Shown here in pieces: positions 48,181 to 57,335 of a stretch of DNA of 64,000 bases. The stretch's first letter is position 1; every line of letters starts with the position of its first letter. The stretch is from Nitrospirota bacterium (GTDB lineage Bacteria > Nitrospirota > UBA9217). The translations under genes were made by a program, and so were the position numbers. The stretch is from contig JAOUEV010000001.1 of NCBI GenBank assembly GCA_029858565.1, positions 43,420-107,419 of the forward strand, given 5' to 3'. The notes below the pieces were generated by a model. That model saw only the letters and a program-made list of their open reading frames with translations, was not told the origin of the DNA and ran no database searches.

Positions 48181-48771
48181 TCAACTTCCGATCAGTTTTA
48201 CCAGCCCCGTTCTGATCATCTTTACCGCGAATGCTGCAAGGATAAGCGCCGCGACCTTGGCAAATGCCCGGGAGCCGTTGATGCCTACGGTCCGGATGAT
48301 CCGGTCGGACAAGGCGAAGATGAGCCAGGCAATGACCAGATTGAGCACGAGGGATATCATCACCGGAAGATACCCATAGGTGCCGTGGAGCACCATGGTC
48401 GTTGTGAGCACGGCCGGACCCGCGATGATCGGCGTTCCCAGGGGTACCACGCCGAAGGTGGGGCTCGGCACCGGTCGTTTTTCTCCGGCCCGCACGATAT
48501 CCACGGTAGCGATAATGAGCAGCAAGATGCCACCGGCGATCATGAAGTCTTCGACCAGGATGCCGAGGGCGTCGAAGATCGCCCTGCCGACCAGCACGAA
48601 ACCGGCGGTGACGAGGAATGCGGTGACGATGGACTGGCGGACGATCCTCTTGCGTTCCGGCCGCTTCATGCCCTCGGTCATTCCCACAAAGATCGGCAGC
48701 GTACCCGGAGCGTCCATGGCGACCATGATGGGAATGAAGCATACCAGAAAGCTGTTCACCAGTTCGTTCAT
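48181..48771 (-). CDS. MarC-family integral membrane protein
   Basis: A 196-residue protein with six hydrophobic segments. Family motifs are FIPIMVAMDAPGTLPIF, GGILLLIIATVDIV and VPLGTPIIAGPAVLTTTMVL. MarC proteins have no firmly assigned substrate. ATG 48771; it is convergent with selD, about 45 bases between stops. Confidence 0.88.
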   Translation of the reverse strand: MNELVNSFLVCFIPIMVAMDAPGTLPIFVGMTEGMKRPERKRIVRQSIVTAFLVTAGFVLVGRAIFDALGILVEDFMIAGGILLLIIATVDIVRAGEKRPVPSPTFGVVPLGTPIIAGPAVLTTTMVLHGTYGYLPVMISLVLNLVIAWLIFALSDRIIRTVGINGSRAFAKVAALILAAFAVKMIRTGLVKLIGS

Positions 48772-49050
48772 GAGAGGCCCTTTTCCCTTCCCGTGGTACT
48801 AGTATATAGCAGAAGCCCGGAGCTGTCCAGAAGACATCCCGTTGTTGTCATCCCGTTGTTCCACCTGGGTTCGGCAGTATTCCGTCGTCCGCGAAACCGG
48901 CCCGTTTCACGCGCGCAGGTTGCACAGGTATGCAAATATTATTGTGCGAGAAATGGGAAAGAGTCTTGACATGCCGGAATTGGGACCATATAATTCATCG
49001 GATTTATCGAAATGCCTGCAGGGGCATTTGTTCGCTTCCGGGGGGAATGC

Positions 49051-49725
49051 ATGCGGAAACCGCGGGTCGTGATCTTCGATGATGAATCGCTCATCCTCGG
49101 CATGTTGCGGGACTACTTCAACATGCGGGGATACGAGGTCCTGTCCTATGCCGAGCCTACGAACGTCTGTCCGCTCTACGGCAAGGACGGCGACGTGTGC
49201 TCCTATTTCGATCCCTGCGCGGATGTCATCCTCACCGATTTCAATATGCCCGGCCTGAACGGCGTAGAACTTCTGGAACACCAGCACCGCAAGGGCTGTC
49301 CGCTCGACAACAGGAACAAGGCAGTCATGTCCGGTCTCCTCGAAGACCAGTTCCGGCGCAGGATCGAGGAGCGGGGATACCAATTTCTGCAAAAACCCTT
49401 CACCATCTTCAAGCTCTCCGAGTGGCTTTCCCAGTGCGAGCAGCGTATGGACCTGGGCAGACAGCTGGCGACGCGGCGGCAGGAAGAGCGGTTCGACAGC
49501 TTCCGCGAGGTTACGTTCCGGGTCCCGACGCAGGACCGGACCTTCACGGGCGTTGCCGTGAACATCAGCCGATCCGGTCTATGCCTCAAGGTCCCTATGC
49601 CGCTTCAGCGGGAGGAGACCCTGCATATCGATGCCGGTCACTTCTCAACATGCCGGCAGGCTTCGGTGCGCTGGGTCCAGCCGGCCGATAACGGTTCCTA
49701 CCTTGCCGGCCTGCACTGCTGCTGA
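49051..49725 (+). CDS. Response regulator receiver / PilZ domain protein
   Basis: A 224-residue protein. The receiver domain (1-125) begins RKPRVVIFDDESLILGML, with phospho-acceptor Asp in VILTDFNMPGLNG and conserved Lys in FLQKPF. It holds an unusual cysteine-containing insert (CPLYGKDGDVCSYFDPC). A PilZ-like domain follows from about 150 (VAVNISRSGLCLKVPMPL); the arginine pair that binds cyclic di-GMP is not well conserved. It probably links a sensor kinase signal to surface behaviour. The start MRKPR is chosen at the domain boundary; an in-frame ATG at 49012 is possible. Confidence 0.82.
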   Translation: MRKPRVVIFDDESLILGMLRDYFNMRGYEVLSYAEPTNVCPLYGKDGDVCSYFDPCADVILTDFNMPGLNGVELLEHQHRKGCPLDNRNKAVMSGLLEDQFRRRIEERGYQFLQKPFTIFKLSEWLSQCEQRMDLGRQLATRRQEERFDSFREVTFRVPTQDRTFTGVAVNISRSGLCLKVPMPLQREETLHIDAGHFSTCRQASVRWVQPADNGSYLAGLHCC

Positions 49726-49900
49726 TCACACAGGATCCTTCCCCTTCCAGGATGTCCTTATTTCTTAATGCGGATTTCCCGTTAGTTATTCCATGCGATG
49801 CCGGGTTTATCAGGTAGAAGGCTGAAGGTTTATGGTTGGGGCCTGAAGACGAAAGGCCGTTTCACAACACGGTCAGTCTTCAGGCGATATCTGCTGCTCC
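49726..49900. other. Intergenic stretch
   Basis: Between the REC-PilZ gene and the convergent Mth938-like gene. No gene or clear regulatory signal is seen. Confidence 0.4.
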
Positions 49901-50248
49901 TCAGCAGGTGATGTGGAAGGCGGCAATGACCTTGTCTTTGGAGGTCGCGAGAAGGGTGTTGAACATGTCAACGGCCTTGACGGTCTTGTCGACCCGCACT
50001 TCAATGCCTTTAGAAGTAAGAAAGTTGCGGATCTGGTCGGGGATGGACATGACGCCTGCGTAACCGGTCCCGATGATCAGGATGTCCGGCGCAGCCTGGA
50101 CGATATCGGCGAACTCGCTGATCTGCGGGCGATGTTCTTCCTCCCGGACCCAGGCGTCCTGGACGCGATCAGGGTAGACGATTACATCAGTGGTGAATGT
50201 TTTCCCCGCGATGGTTATCTTGCCGAAGGAAAAAGAATCGACTTTCAT
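49901..50248 (-). CDS. Mth938-like domain protein
   Basis: A 115-residue protein beginning MKVDSFSFGKITIAGKTFTT, with the family core PDILIIGTGYAGVMSIPDQI and VDMFNTLLATSKDKVIAAFH. Mth938-like proteins (related to the NDUFAF3 fold) have no proven enzymatic role in bacteria. ATG 50248 follows a GGAG site at 8 bases. Confidence 0.85.
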   Translation of the reverse strand: MKVDSFSFGKITIAGKTFTTDVIVYPDRVQDAWVREEEHRPQISEFADIVQAAPDILIIGTGYAGVMSIPDQIRNFLTSKGIEVRVDKTVKAVDMFNTLLATSKDKVIAAFHITC

Positions 50249-50510
50249 CCAATCACTCCAAAAGGATAGGATTATCATCAAAAACAGGCCGGTTGCTCCT
50301 GGCCTGCTTGTATTGGCCGATAGTATACCAAAAGATTATAGTTTTATGAACAGGTTTTTTAGGTAATTTTCCCTAACCTCAAGGTCCGGAACAGCGCAGC
50401 GAGGAACGAACGTCCTGTCCAGAGCATGGTGGCAAGCCGTATCTGAGGGTATTCCGGGAGGCAGGAGCCCTGCCATTCGTGGTATAGTACTGCATAATGG
50501 TAGTGAACGC
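50249..50510. other. Intergenic stretch between divergent genes
   Basis: About 260 bases with no supported ORF. A TATAGT-like box at about 50,482 on the plus strand could serve the downstream lipoprotein gene, but the -35 is weak. Confidence 0.35.
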
Positions 50511-50969
50511 ATGAACAGATTACCTCAGCAACCTTCCCGTTTGCCGCATGGAATTCTCCTGGCGGTCATGGGACTTTTTCTCTGTTGTTCTCCGGCCTGT
50601 GCGCCGAAGAAGGCCGGAACGCTTCCGCCGGACCTTTTGCGGAATCTGGTGTGCAGGATCGTCACGTTCACCGATGGACCGGTACGGTCCATAGAACCGC
50701 TGATCGACAGGAATCTGGACACCTTGAGCAACGATCCGGCGGACCAGTCCCTCGGCACGGTGATCCACGATGGGAGAACGCTTGCGGCACGGGTGCAGCA
50801 TGTGAGCGTGGCTTTGCCGCGCGAGCGATTCAACGTGGAAGTAACGGTCGATGGCGCGACCTACATCAGGATCAACCACATGGACCTCGATATCTATCTT
50901 GAAACGACAGTGCAGGGCAGAGTATACGCGCTCCATTGCTTCCCGCCGTTCGCGGAGGTCCGGGACTAG
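50511..50969 (+). CDS. Putative lipoprotein, unknown function
   Basis: A 152-residue protein with a hydrophobic N-terminus containing FLCCSPACAPKK, so lipid attachment at one of the Cys is likely. The rest is a small beta-rich domain (LGTVIHDGRTLAARVQHVSV, INHMDLDIYLETTVQGRVYA). It ends two bases before the GT9 gene, so the two are co-transcribed; an envelope role is plausible. Confidence 0.7.
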   Translation: MNRLPQQPSRLPHGILLAVMGLFLCCSPACAPKKAGTLPPDLLRNLVCRIVTFTDGPVRSIEPLIDRNLDTLSNDPADQSLGTVIHDGRTLAARVQHVSVALPRERFNVEVTVDGATYIRINHMDLDIYLETTVQGRVYALHCFPPFAEVRD

Positions 50970-50971
50970 GC

Positions 50972-51934
50972 ATGGAGAGCGGAAGTATCATCGGTCCTAA
51001 TAGGACCTTTGTTCATCATGACGGCGCCCTGGGAGATGTCCTCCTGTCGCTTGCGGTGCTTCGGGAGATCAGGAACAGAAGTTCGATGCTCCACTTCGCC
51101 GGACGGCCCGACATGGGCATCCTTTTCCGCGAATGCGGGCTGGCCGATGAAATATCGCCCGCAGGAGCAGCCAGATACGCGCCGCTCCACAGCGGCCGGA
51201 TAGGCAACGACCTCACAGGATTCTTTCGCGCATTCGATCATGCGGTCCTGTTCACGGTTGATCCGTCGGCACAGCTGGGAACGTCGCTGTCCTCATACAT
51301 TCCAGAGACGGCCGTCATCCTAACCATCCCTCCACGCGACAAGAGCATACACGTGTCGGACTTCCGCTCACAGCAGTTCCTGCAGCTGCACCCCCCGGCG
51401 GATGGAAGGCTGCTTCCGGTCCCCCGTGAATATCAGGAACTTGCCGGAGCCTTGCTCGGCCGCCTGGGATATGACGGGTCCGCGCCGGTGATCGCCGTGC
51501 ATCCGGGCAGCGGGAGCAGGGAGAAGTCATGGCCGCTCGAGCGGTTTTTCGCTGTGATCGACCGCCTGAGGGCCGCAAATGATCCTTTTATGCTTCTGCT
51601 GAGCGGCCCGGCAGAAGATGAGGCGCTGAAGGACCGGATCGAGGCGTTCTCGCGGTCCCGGCAGGGCATCGCGCACCTGTCCGACCCGGACCTGGTCACG
51701 GTCGCCGCTCTTTTAAGCGCCAGTGACCTGTTCATCGGGAACGACTCCGGCGCTGGACATCTTGCTGCCGCGGCGGGTTGTCCGGTCCTGGCGCTTTTCG
51801 GTCCGACCGATCCCGTGCTCTGGAGGCCCCGCGGACGCAGGGTCGAGGTTCTTGCTGCTCCGGCACTTGCGGAGATCGAGGTCTCCCAGGTATATTCACG
51901 TGCACTGTCCATGCTTGCGCCGGAGAAATCATGA
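50972..51934 (+). CDS. Glycosyltransferase family 9 (heptosyltransferase-like)
   Basis: A 320-residue GT-B protein. The N-terminal domain has HHDGALGDVLLSLAVLREIR; the C-terminal nucleotide-sugar domain has IAVHPGSGSREKSWPLERF and FIGNDSGAGHLAAAAGCPV, with LFGPTDPVLWRP. Such enzymes transfer heptose or related sugars onto lipopolysaccharide cores. ATG 50972 is preferred over the upstream in-frame TTG 50936. The stop overlaps the start of the PHP gene by four bases (ATGA). Confidence 0.88.
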   Translation: MESGSIIGPNRTFVHHDGALGDVLLSLAVLREIRNRSSMLHFAGRPDMGILFRECGLADEISPAGAARYAPLHSGRIGNDLTGFFRAFDHAVLFTVDPSAQLGTSLSSYIPETAVILTIPPRDKSIHVSDFRSQQFLQLHPPADGRLLPVPREYQELAGALLGRLGYDGSAPVIAVHPGSGSREKSWPLERFFAVIDRLRAANDPFMLLLSGPAEDEALKDRIEAFSRSRQGIAHLSDPDLVTVAALLSASDLFIGNDSGAGHLAAAAGCPVLALFGPTDPVLWRPRGRRVEVLAAPALAEIEVSQVYSRALSMLAPEKS

Positions 51935-52560
51935 GATTCAAGATCGATCTGCACGTTCATACCAGCAACAGCGGTGATAATGACGCCGATCCCGAGGAGA
52001 TGATCGAGCGCGCCATAGCGCGGGGCCTCGACGGCATCGCCATCACGGAGCATTACACCTTTGAGGCCTCGGAGCATGTTGAAAAGCTGCGCGAGAAATT
52101 CCGCGGTGTCATCCTGATCGTCCGGGGCGTGGAATTCTCGGCGCGGGAAGGCCACTGTCTGGTCTTTGGCGTTGATACGGACCGACTAGAGCTGAGATCG
52201 GCGCCGGCCGCTGATGTCGTACGCGCTGTTTCCGAGCGGGGAGGCGTTGTGATCCCCTCGCACCCCTATCGGAGCGTCAACAGCCTGGGGGACCTGGTGA
52301 GGCAGCTCCCGGGGATCGTCGGGCTCGAAGGGTACAACGGCGCTAACATGCATGCAATGAACGTGAAGGCCATCGAGACCGCCGGCACGCTCAACCTCCC
52401 CTTTACCGGCGGATCGGACGCCCACAGTCCCGCTGAGGTCGGGTCCTGCTACACCGAATTCGATGTCCCCCTGTCCCAGGATTCCTTTCTTGATCACCTG
52501 CGCAGCGGCAGTTACCGGGGCGTCGATACCAGGAAAATATCGCGCGCCCTTGTTCTCTAA
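51931..52560 (+). CDS. PHP-domain phosphoesterase
   Basis: A 209-residue protein of the polymerase-histidinol-phosphatase family. Metal ligands are in KIDLHVHTSNSGD, ITEHYTFEASEH, VIPSHPYRS and FTGGSDAHS. Stand-alone PHP proteins of this kind hydrolyse small phosphate esters or short nucleotides. It is translationally coupled to the GT9 gene, closing a three-gene envelope-type operon. Confidence 0.88.
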   Translation: MRFKIDLHVHTSNSGDNDADPEEMIERAIARGLDGIAITEHYTFEASEHVEKLREKFRGVILIVRGVEFSAREGHCLVFGVDTDRLELRSAPAADVVRAVSERGGVVIPSHPYRSVNSLGDLVRQLPGIVGLEGYNGANMHAMNVKAIETAGTLNLPFTGGSDAHSPAEVGSCYTEFDVPLSQDSFLDHLRSGSYRGVDTRKISRALVL

Positions 52561-52833
52561 CTTCCACTCCCAAACGAACAGCGCCTTCCTCGATGACATG
52601 AAGCAAGGATGAGTGACAGCGATGACGAGCTAGGCATGCTTGAGTCACTCGTGGACCGGGCCCCGCTGTTCAGCGGCGGAGGCGGCCAGACCTGAGTGAG
52701 ACGGGTCCGGTCTTGTCAGCGTGCTGGAAGCGGCCGGTTCGATAGCCGCAGGCGTCCCGGGTTTTGACAGGGGCGCCTTTTTCTTGTATTATGAACATGC
52801 TGCATCATGCACATCGATCCGGAGGAGGATGCT
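52561..52833. other. Intergenic stretch with terminator
   Basis: A 28-codon frame at 52609-52695 (MSDSDDELGMLESLV...) has a weak AAGG site and no known homologue; it is not called as a gene. A hairpin terminator lies at 52750-52784 and the GroES-like gene's ribosome site at the end. Confidence 0.4.
52750..52784 (+). terminator. Rho-independent terminator
   Basis: Arms AGGCGTCCC and GGGGCGCCT (two mispairs or GU) around a GGTTTTGACA loop, followed by TTTTTCTTG. Confidence 0.7.
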
Positions 52834-53448
52834 ATGAATGTAAAGCCTTTGAATGACTGGGCGGTCATTATCCCGTCTGAAGCCGCCACCCGGACCGCCG
52901 GCGGCATCATCATTCCTGACAGCGCCAAGGAAAAGCCGTCCGAAGGGACCGTGGAGGCCATCGGCCCGGGCGCGCTCGAGGAAGAGGGGTATGGCAAGAA
53001 AAAGAAGGAAAAGAAGGACCGCAAGTTCGTTCCTACTTCGGTAAAGCCCGGCGAGCGGGTCCTGTACGAAGCCTATGCCGGCCACAAGATGGATGTAGGC
53101 GGACGGGAGATCGTGCTCGTGCGCGAACGGAACATCCTCGGCATCATGCCGCACAAGCCGGCGCAGCCCTACGTAGAGCTCCCGCCGCTCCAGATACCCC
53201 ATATGACATCGACCGCGGGAACGACCGCGCTGGCGAAGCGCGCTGTTACGTCGGTGATGGTGCCGAAAGCAGGCGCCGGAACCCCGGTCAAGACGGGAAC
53301 AAAGAAAGCCGCGAAGAAATCTGCGAAAACGGCGGCAAAGAAGGCTGTGAAGAAAGCTGCAAAGAAGGCGGTAAAAAAGACCGTTAAGAAAGCGGCGGCG
53401 AAGCCCAAGAAGAAGACCGCTGCAAAGAAAACGAAGAAGAAACGGTAA
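52834..53448 (+). CDS. GroES-like co-chaperonin with histone-H1-like lysine/alanine tail
   Basis: A 204-residue protein. Residues 1-115 are a GroES (Cpn10) domain: NVKPLNDWAVIIPSEAA, the mobile loop TRTAGGIIIPDSAKEKPSEG, and VLYEAYAGHKMDVGGREIVL. Inside it is a ~15-residue Lys-rich insertion (YGKKKKEKKDRKF) not found in canonical GroES. The last ~55 residues are an AKK/KKA repeat tail like histone H1. GroES is normally about 95 residues. The tail would make it strongly basic and able to bind nucleic acid or polyphosphate; no groEL follows. ATG 52834 is preceded by GGAGGAGG. Confidence 0.85.
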   Translation: MNVKPLNDWAVIIPSEAATRTAGGIIIPDSAKEKPSEGTVEAIGPGALEEEGYGKKKKEKKDRKFVPTSVKPGERVLYEAYAGHKMDVGGREIVLVRERNILGIMPHKPAQPYVELPPLQIPHMTSTAGTTALAKRAVTSVMVPKAGAGTPVKTGTKKAAKKSAKTAAKKAVKKAAKKAVKKTVKKAAAKPKKKTAAKKTKKKR

Positions 53449-53454
53449 CAGCGA

Positions 53455-54063
53455 ATGTCCATCCCTGAGAACGAACAAGCGGAGCGCGAGGTCAAGATCC
53501 GCAGCATACTGCAGGAGGAACTGCAGGACGGCGAGGACCTTGCGAACGAGGCCCGGAGCATGGTCGGCTATCTTCTGCGGGAGAAGAAAGGATATGCTGC
53601 CGAGGACATCCGGAAGGGGCTGGCCTTTGAGGTGCAGCTCGGCGCTGAGACGGCGTGGTCGTCCGCTGACTTCCTTGTGTCGCTGAACGGCCGGATGGCC
53701 ATGATCATCAAGTGCGCAGCGGGATCGCTCGACTCGCGGGAGCGCCAGGCTGTGGCCGCGGCGCGGGTCATTGCGTCTCCGCCGCTGCCGGTCGCGGTCG
53801 TTGCGGACCCGGTGCATGCAGAGGTGCTGGACGTGGCGAGCGGCAAGGTAGTGGGGGAAGGGTTCGGTGCGATCCCAACCAAAGAACAATTGACCGCGCT
53901 TGTCGCCAGCAAGGCTATGACGCCGCTCGATCCGAAACGGCTTGAGAAGGAGAAGCGCATCCTCCTGGCTTTTGACGCCATCAAGTGCTGCGTGCCCCAG
54001 GGCGGGGACGGCAAGGGCGTCAATCTGCCGCGGGACGGCGGCGACCGTTGCTCCCCGAAGTAA
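53455..54063 (+). CDS. HSDR_N-like (type I restriction N-terminal domain) protein
   Basis: A 202-residue protein resembling stand-alone HSDR_N_2 domains. It contains ARSMVGYLLREKKGYAAEDI, FEVQLG and AWSSADFLVSLNGRMAMIIK, the usual location of the PD-ExK nuclease core. The Asp is present, but the ExK is read as IIK, so the catalytic Glu is missing. A C-terminal zinc-like CC pair and a polar tail follow. It starts six bases after the GroES-like stop, so the two are one transcript. Its job with a tailed GroES is unknown. Confidence 0.7.
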   Translation: MSIPENEQAEREVKIRSILQEELQDGEDLANEARSMVGYLLREKKGYAAEDIRKGLAFEVQLGAETAWSSADFLVSLNGRMAMIIKCAAGSLDSRERQAVAAARVIASPPLPVAVVADPVHAEVLDVASGKVVGEGFGAIPTKEQLTALVASKAMTPLDPKRLEKEKRILLAFDAIKCCVPQGGDGKGVNLPRDGGDRCSPK

Positions 54064-54137
54064 ATTCCCCTGAAAGCTGAAGGGTCCCGGAGTTCCGGCG
54101 TTTTTCCCGTCGTTAATCCGGACTTCCATTGCCCACT

Positions 54138-57100
54138 ATGCCGCGGCGAATATCCATAGCAAAACTCTCGATTCCCTCGACCAAGGGCAGCGTGGCGCGC
54201 ACGCGGCTGTTCAAATCGCTCGACGAGGGCTCCCGCCCGGTCACCTGGATATCGGGACCCGCGGGATCGGGGAAAACGACGCTCATCGCGAGCTATTGCG
54301 CCGTCCGCAGGCTCCCGACCCTGTGGTACCGCGCCGACGCGGGCGACGGGGACCCTGCGACGTTCTTCTATTATCTCGGCCTCGCGGCACGGAAGGCGGC
54401 GCCGCGCAGGCGCAAGCCCCTGCCGCTGTTCACGCCGGAGTATTTTCTGGGAGCGGCGGTGTTTGCGCAGCGATACTTCGAGGAGCTCTTCGGCCGCCTT
54501 CCCTCCCGCGCCGCGATCGTGATCGACGATTACCACACCGTCGCTCCCGATTCTCCTTTGCATGCGATGACGGCGGCGGGATTCGGCGTGCTGCCGGAGG
54601 GCATCCGGGTGTTCGTCACGAGCCGGAGCGGCCCGCCGGAGATGCTTGCGGGGCTGCGCGCGCAGGGGCGCATAGACATGCTCGGCTGGGAGGACTTGAA
54701 ATTTACCCGGGAAGAGACCCGGGCGCTGGTGAGGAATGCGGGCCATGCGCGGCCGGCCCCGGACCTGGTCGCCGGGCTCCGGGCGACCACCGACGGGTGG
54801 AGCGCGGGCCTGGCGCTGCTCCTGGAACGGATGAAGAAGAGGCCCCTGGCCGGTCTCGCGGCTTCCCACCACTCCCGGGAGGAGATATTCGACTATTTCG
54901 CATCCCAGATCCTGGCTACGCTCGACGAAGAACGCAGGGCGTTCCTCCTGACGACGGCGCTTTTGCCGGAAATGACGGCGGCCGCGGCGGAAGATCTGAG
55001 CGGCGCCCCGCGCGCCTCGCGGATACTCTCGGACTTCGCGCGGGACCAGTTCTTTACGACAAGGCACGCGCGGAACGACGACGTGTACCTCTACCATCCG
55101 CTCTTCCGGGAGTTTCTGACCGTCCGGGCGGAACGGGAGTTTTTGCCGGACCGGCTGCAGGCCCTCCGGAACCGGGCGGCCCGCATCCTGCAGCGCGAGG
55201 GAAGGTCCGAGGACGCCGCGGCGCTCATGGCTTCGGCAGGGGACTGGGACGGCCTCGCCGGGATCGTGCGCGAACAGGCGCCGGATCTCGTGCGCCAGGG
55301 ACGGCACAAGACCGTCGAACACTGGCTGCTCCGCATGCCCGCGGAGGTCGTCGGCCGGTCCGGCTGGCTGTCGTACTGGCGCGCGGTCAGCGCCATGCCC
55401 TCCGATCTCACGGCGAGCCTGAACCTGTTCGAGCGCGCCTTCCGGCTGTTCGAAGCGGAAGGCGACCGGCCGGCGGCCCTGCTTGCCTGGTCGGGCGCGG
55501 TGGAAGCGATTTTTCTGGAGCGGGGGGATTTCACCAGGCTCGATCCATGGCTTGCATGGATCGACGAAATTCTCGGTGATGAGCCGGAGTTCCCCTCCGC
55601 CGAGGCGGAGGTCCGGGTCGTCACGAGCGTCGTCATCGCGCTGACCTTCCGGCGGCCGGACCATCCCCGCGTCTGCGCGTGGGCGGACCGTGCCTTCACC
55701 CTGGCGCAGCGAAACATCGACACCGGCGCCCGGATGTCCCTTGCGAATGTCCTCGTCTTTTTCGCCGTTCTATTCGGCGATTTCACGAAGGTGTCCTTCC
55801 TCCTCGGCATGATCCGGCCGCTTGTCAGGACGGCCGATATCCATCCGCTCACCGCGATTCTCTGGCTCTCCATCGATGCCTGCGCCCGTTACTGGGTTGA
55901 CGTGTCCAGCAAGGAGTCGCTCCGGGCCGTGGATGCGGGCATGGCGACTGCGCGCTCCAGCGGAGTGCGGGTTCTCGACTTCGTTCTCGCGGCCCAGGGA
56001 GCGCACGCAGCCATCGCGGCGGGGGACGTCGAAACAGCGCAGCGGTTCCTCGATGAAATGGCGCCGGTCATGGCCACTTCGCGTTTGACCGATCAGGCGA
56101 ATTTTTACTATCTGCTGGCCTGGCTGGACCTCTACCGGGGAGATTCTCGTGCGGCGGCGCGGCACGCGGAGAGGGGAATCCAATTGGCCGCGGAAGCGGG
56201 AGCGGCCATTCCCGTCATTGCCACGCGAACCGGCCTGTCCCATGCGCTCATGAGCCTGGGAGACAATGATGCAGCTGAGAAACAGATTTCCCTGGCGCGG
56301 TGCACGGCCGCCGGCATCCCGAGCATGCAGATGGAACTGATTCTGCTCTTTGCTGAAGCGCGGCTTGCCTTTCTTCGCGGAGCGGAGAAGGCCGGACGGT
56401 CCGTTCTCCGGAAAGCCCTGGTGCTGAGCCGCGACAACCGTTACTGGAATATGCCCTACTGGACGCCCGGCATCATGACGCCGCTTTGCATCAAAGCGCT
56501 CGACGGGGGTATCGAGAGAGAGTATGTCCGTGAGCTGATCAGGAAGCGAAATCTCTTTCCCGAAGAGTCGTTGCTCCTGACGGAGAATTGGCCCTGGCCC
56601 GTCGAAATCCGCACCCTGGGCAGGTTTGAGATCGTTGTCGACGGGAAGCCGCACCGGTCGCCCGGGAAAGTGCAGCAACGGCCGCTGCAGCTCCTGAAAG
56701 CGCTGATCGCATTCGGCGCGCGCGAAGTGAGCCAGCCCAGTCTGAACGACGCGCTCTGGCCCGACGCGGACGGCGATTTGGCGAACCAGGCCTTTAAGAC
56801 GACCCTGCACCGTCTGCGGCAGCTTCTGGGGAACGAGAAGGCCGTCGTCGTGAGCGACGGATTGGTGACCCTTGATCAGCGTCATTGCCGCGTTGATGTC
56901 CTGGTCTTCGAGCAACTGGCCGGCGAGGCCGCCGCTGCTTCGTCAGCGGGAGCAACGGACCAGGCCCGGGTCTTGCTCGAAAAGGCGGCGGCACTGTACA
57001 CGGGCACCTTCCTTCCTGCGGAGGAGGGGAGCGTCTGGGCTGTTTCGCTTCGCGAGCGGCTGAAGGCGGGGTATCTGAAAACCATTGTCCGGCTCGGCGC

Positions 57101-57335
57101 GCTGTATGCCTCGTCCTCGAACTGGGACAAGGCCGCGGATTGTTACCAGAAAGCACTGGATACGGACGATCTTGCCGAGGAGTTTTACCTCGGCCTGATG
57201 GAGTGTCATATCAGGCGGGGCCGGCCCGCCGAGGCTGCCCGCGTCTATGCCCGCTGCCGGAACAGGCTCATGGCTGCGCTGGGAGTCGGTCCGTCGCAGA
57301 CCATCGAAGAACTTCACGCACGCCTGAAACGCTGA
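54138..57335 (+). CDS. STAND/MalT-like transcriptional regulator with C-terminal BTAD domain
   Basis: A protein of about 1065 residues. The NTPase part has Walker A WISGPAGSGKTTLIASYC (about residue 40) and Walker B VIDDYHTV, continuing as a MalT-like AAA module to about 300. Helical tetratricopeptide-like repeats fill 350-810. The C-terminus has a winged-helix region (IRTLGRFEIVVDGKPHRSPG) and a bacterial transcriptional activation domain (KAGYLKTIVRLGALYASSSN). Start could be TTG 54129 or ATG 54138. Such regulators respond to nucleotides and effectors. The last codons and stop are part of the leader repeat copied at 60193, and the target proteins follow directly. Confidence 0.87.
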   Translation: MPRRISIAKLSIPSTKGSVARTRLFKSLDEGSRPVTWISGPAGSGKTTLIASYCAVRRLPTLWYRADAGDGDPATFFYYLGLAARKAAPRRRKPLPLFTPEYFLGAAVFAQRYFEELFGRLPSRAAIVIDDYHTVAPDSPLHAMTAAGFGVLPEGIRVFVTSRSGPPEMLAGLRAQGRIDMLGWEDLKFTREETRALVRNAGHARPAPDLVAGLRATTDGWSAGLALLLERMKKRPLAGLAASHHSREEIFDYFASQILATLDEERRAFLLTTALLPEMTAAAAEDLSGAPRASRILSDFARDQFFTTRHARNDDVYLYHPLFREFLTVRAEREFLPDRLQALRNRAARILQREGRSEDAAALMASAGDWDGLAGIVREQAPDLVRQGRHKTVEHWLLRMPAEVVGRSGWLSYWRAVSAMPSDLTASLNLFERAFRLFEAEGDRPAALLAWSGAVEAIFLERGDFTRLDPWLAWIDEILGDEPEFPSAEAEVRVVTSVVIALTFRRPDHPRVCAWADRAFTLAQRNIDTGARMSLANVLVFFAVLFGDFTKVSFLLGMIRPLVRTADIHPLTAILWLSIDACARYWVDVSSKESLRAVDAGMATARSSGVRVLDFVLAAQGAHAAIAAGDVETAQRFLDEMAPVMATSRLTDQANFYYLLAWLDLYRGDSRAAARHAERGIQLAAEAGAAIPVIATRTGLSHALMSLGDNDAAEKQISLARCTAAGIPSMQMELILLFAEARLAFLRGAEKAGRSVLRKALVLSRDNRYWNMPYWTPGIMTPLCIKALDGGIEREYVRELIRKRNLFPEESLLLTENWPWPVEIRTLGRFEIVVDGKPHRSPGKVQQRPLQLLKALIAFGAREVSQPSLNDALWPDADGDLANQAFKTTLHRLRQLLGNEKAVVVSDGLVTLDQRHCRVDVLVFEQLAGEAAAASSAGATDQARVLLEKAAALYTGTFLPAEEGSVWAVSLRERLKAGYLKTIVRLGALYASSSNWDKAADCYQKALDTDDLAEEFYLGLMECHIRRGRPAEAARVYARCRNRLMAALGVGPSQTIEELHARLKR

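Noticed and set aside
53280..53448. Simple AAG/GCN repeat expansion as non-coding low-complexity DNA
   Set aside because: The frame is maintained with varied codons for Lys and Ala, so it is selected as a protein tail.
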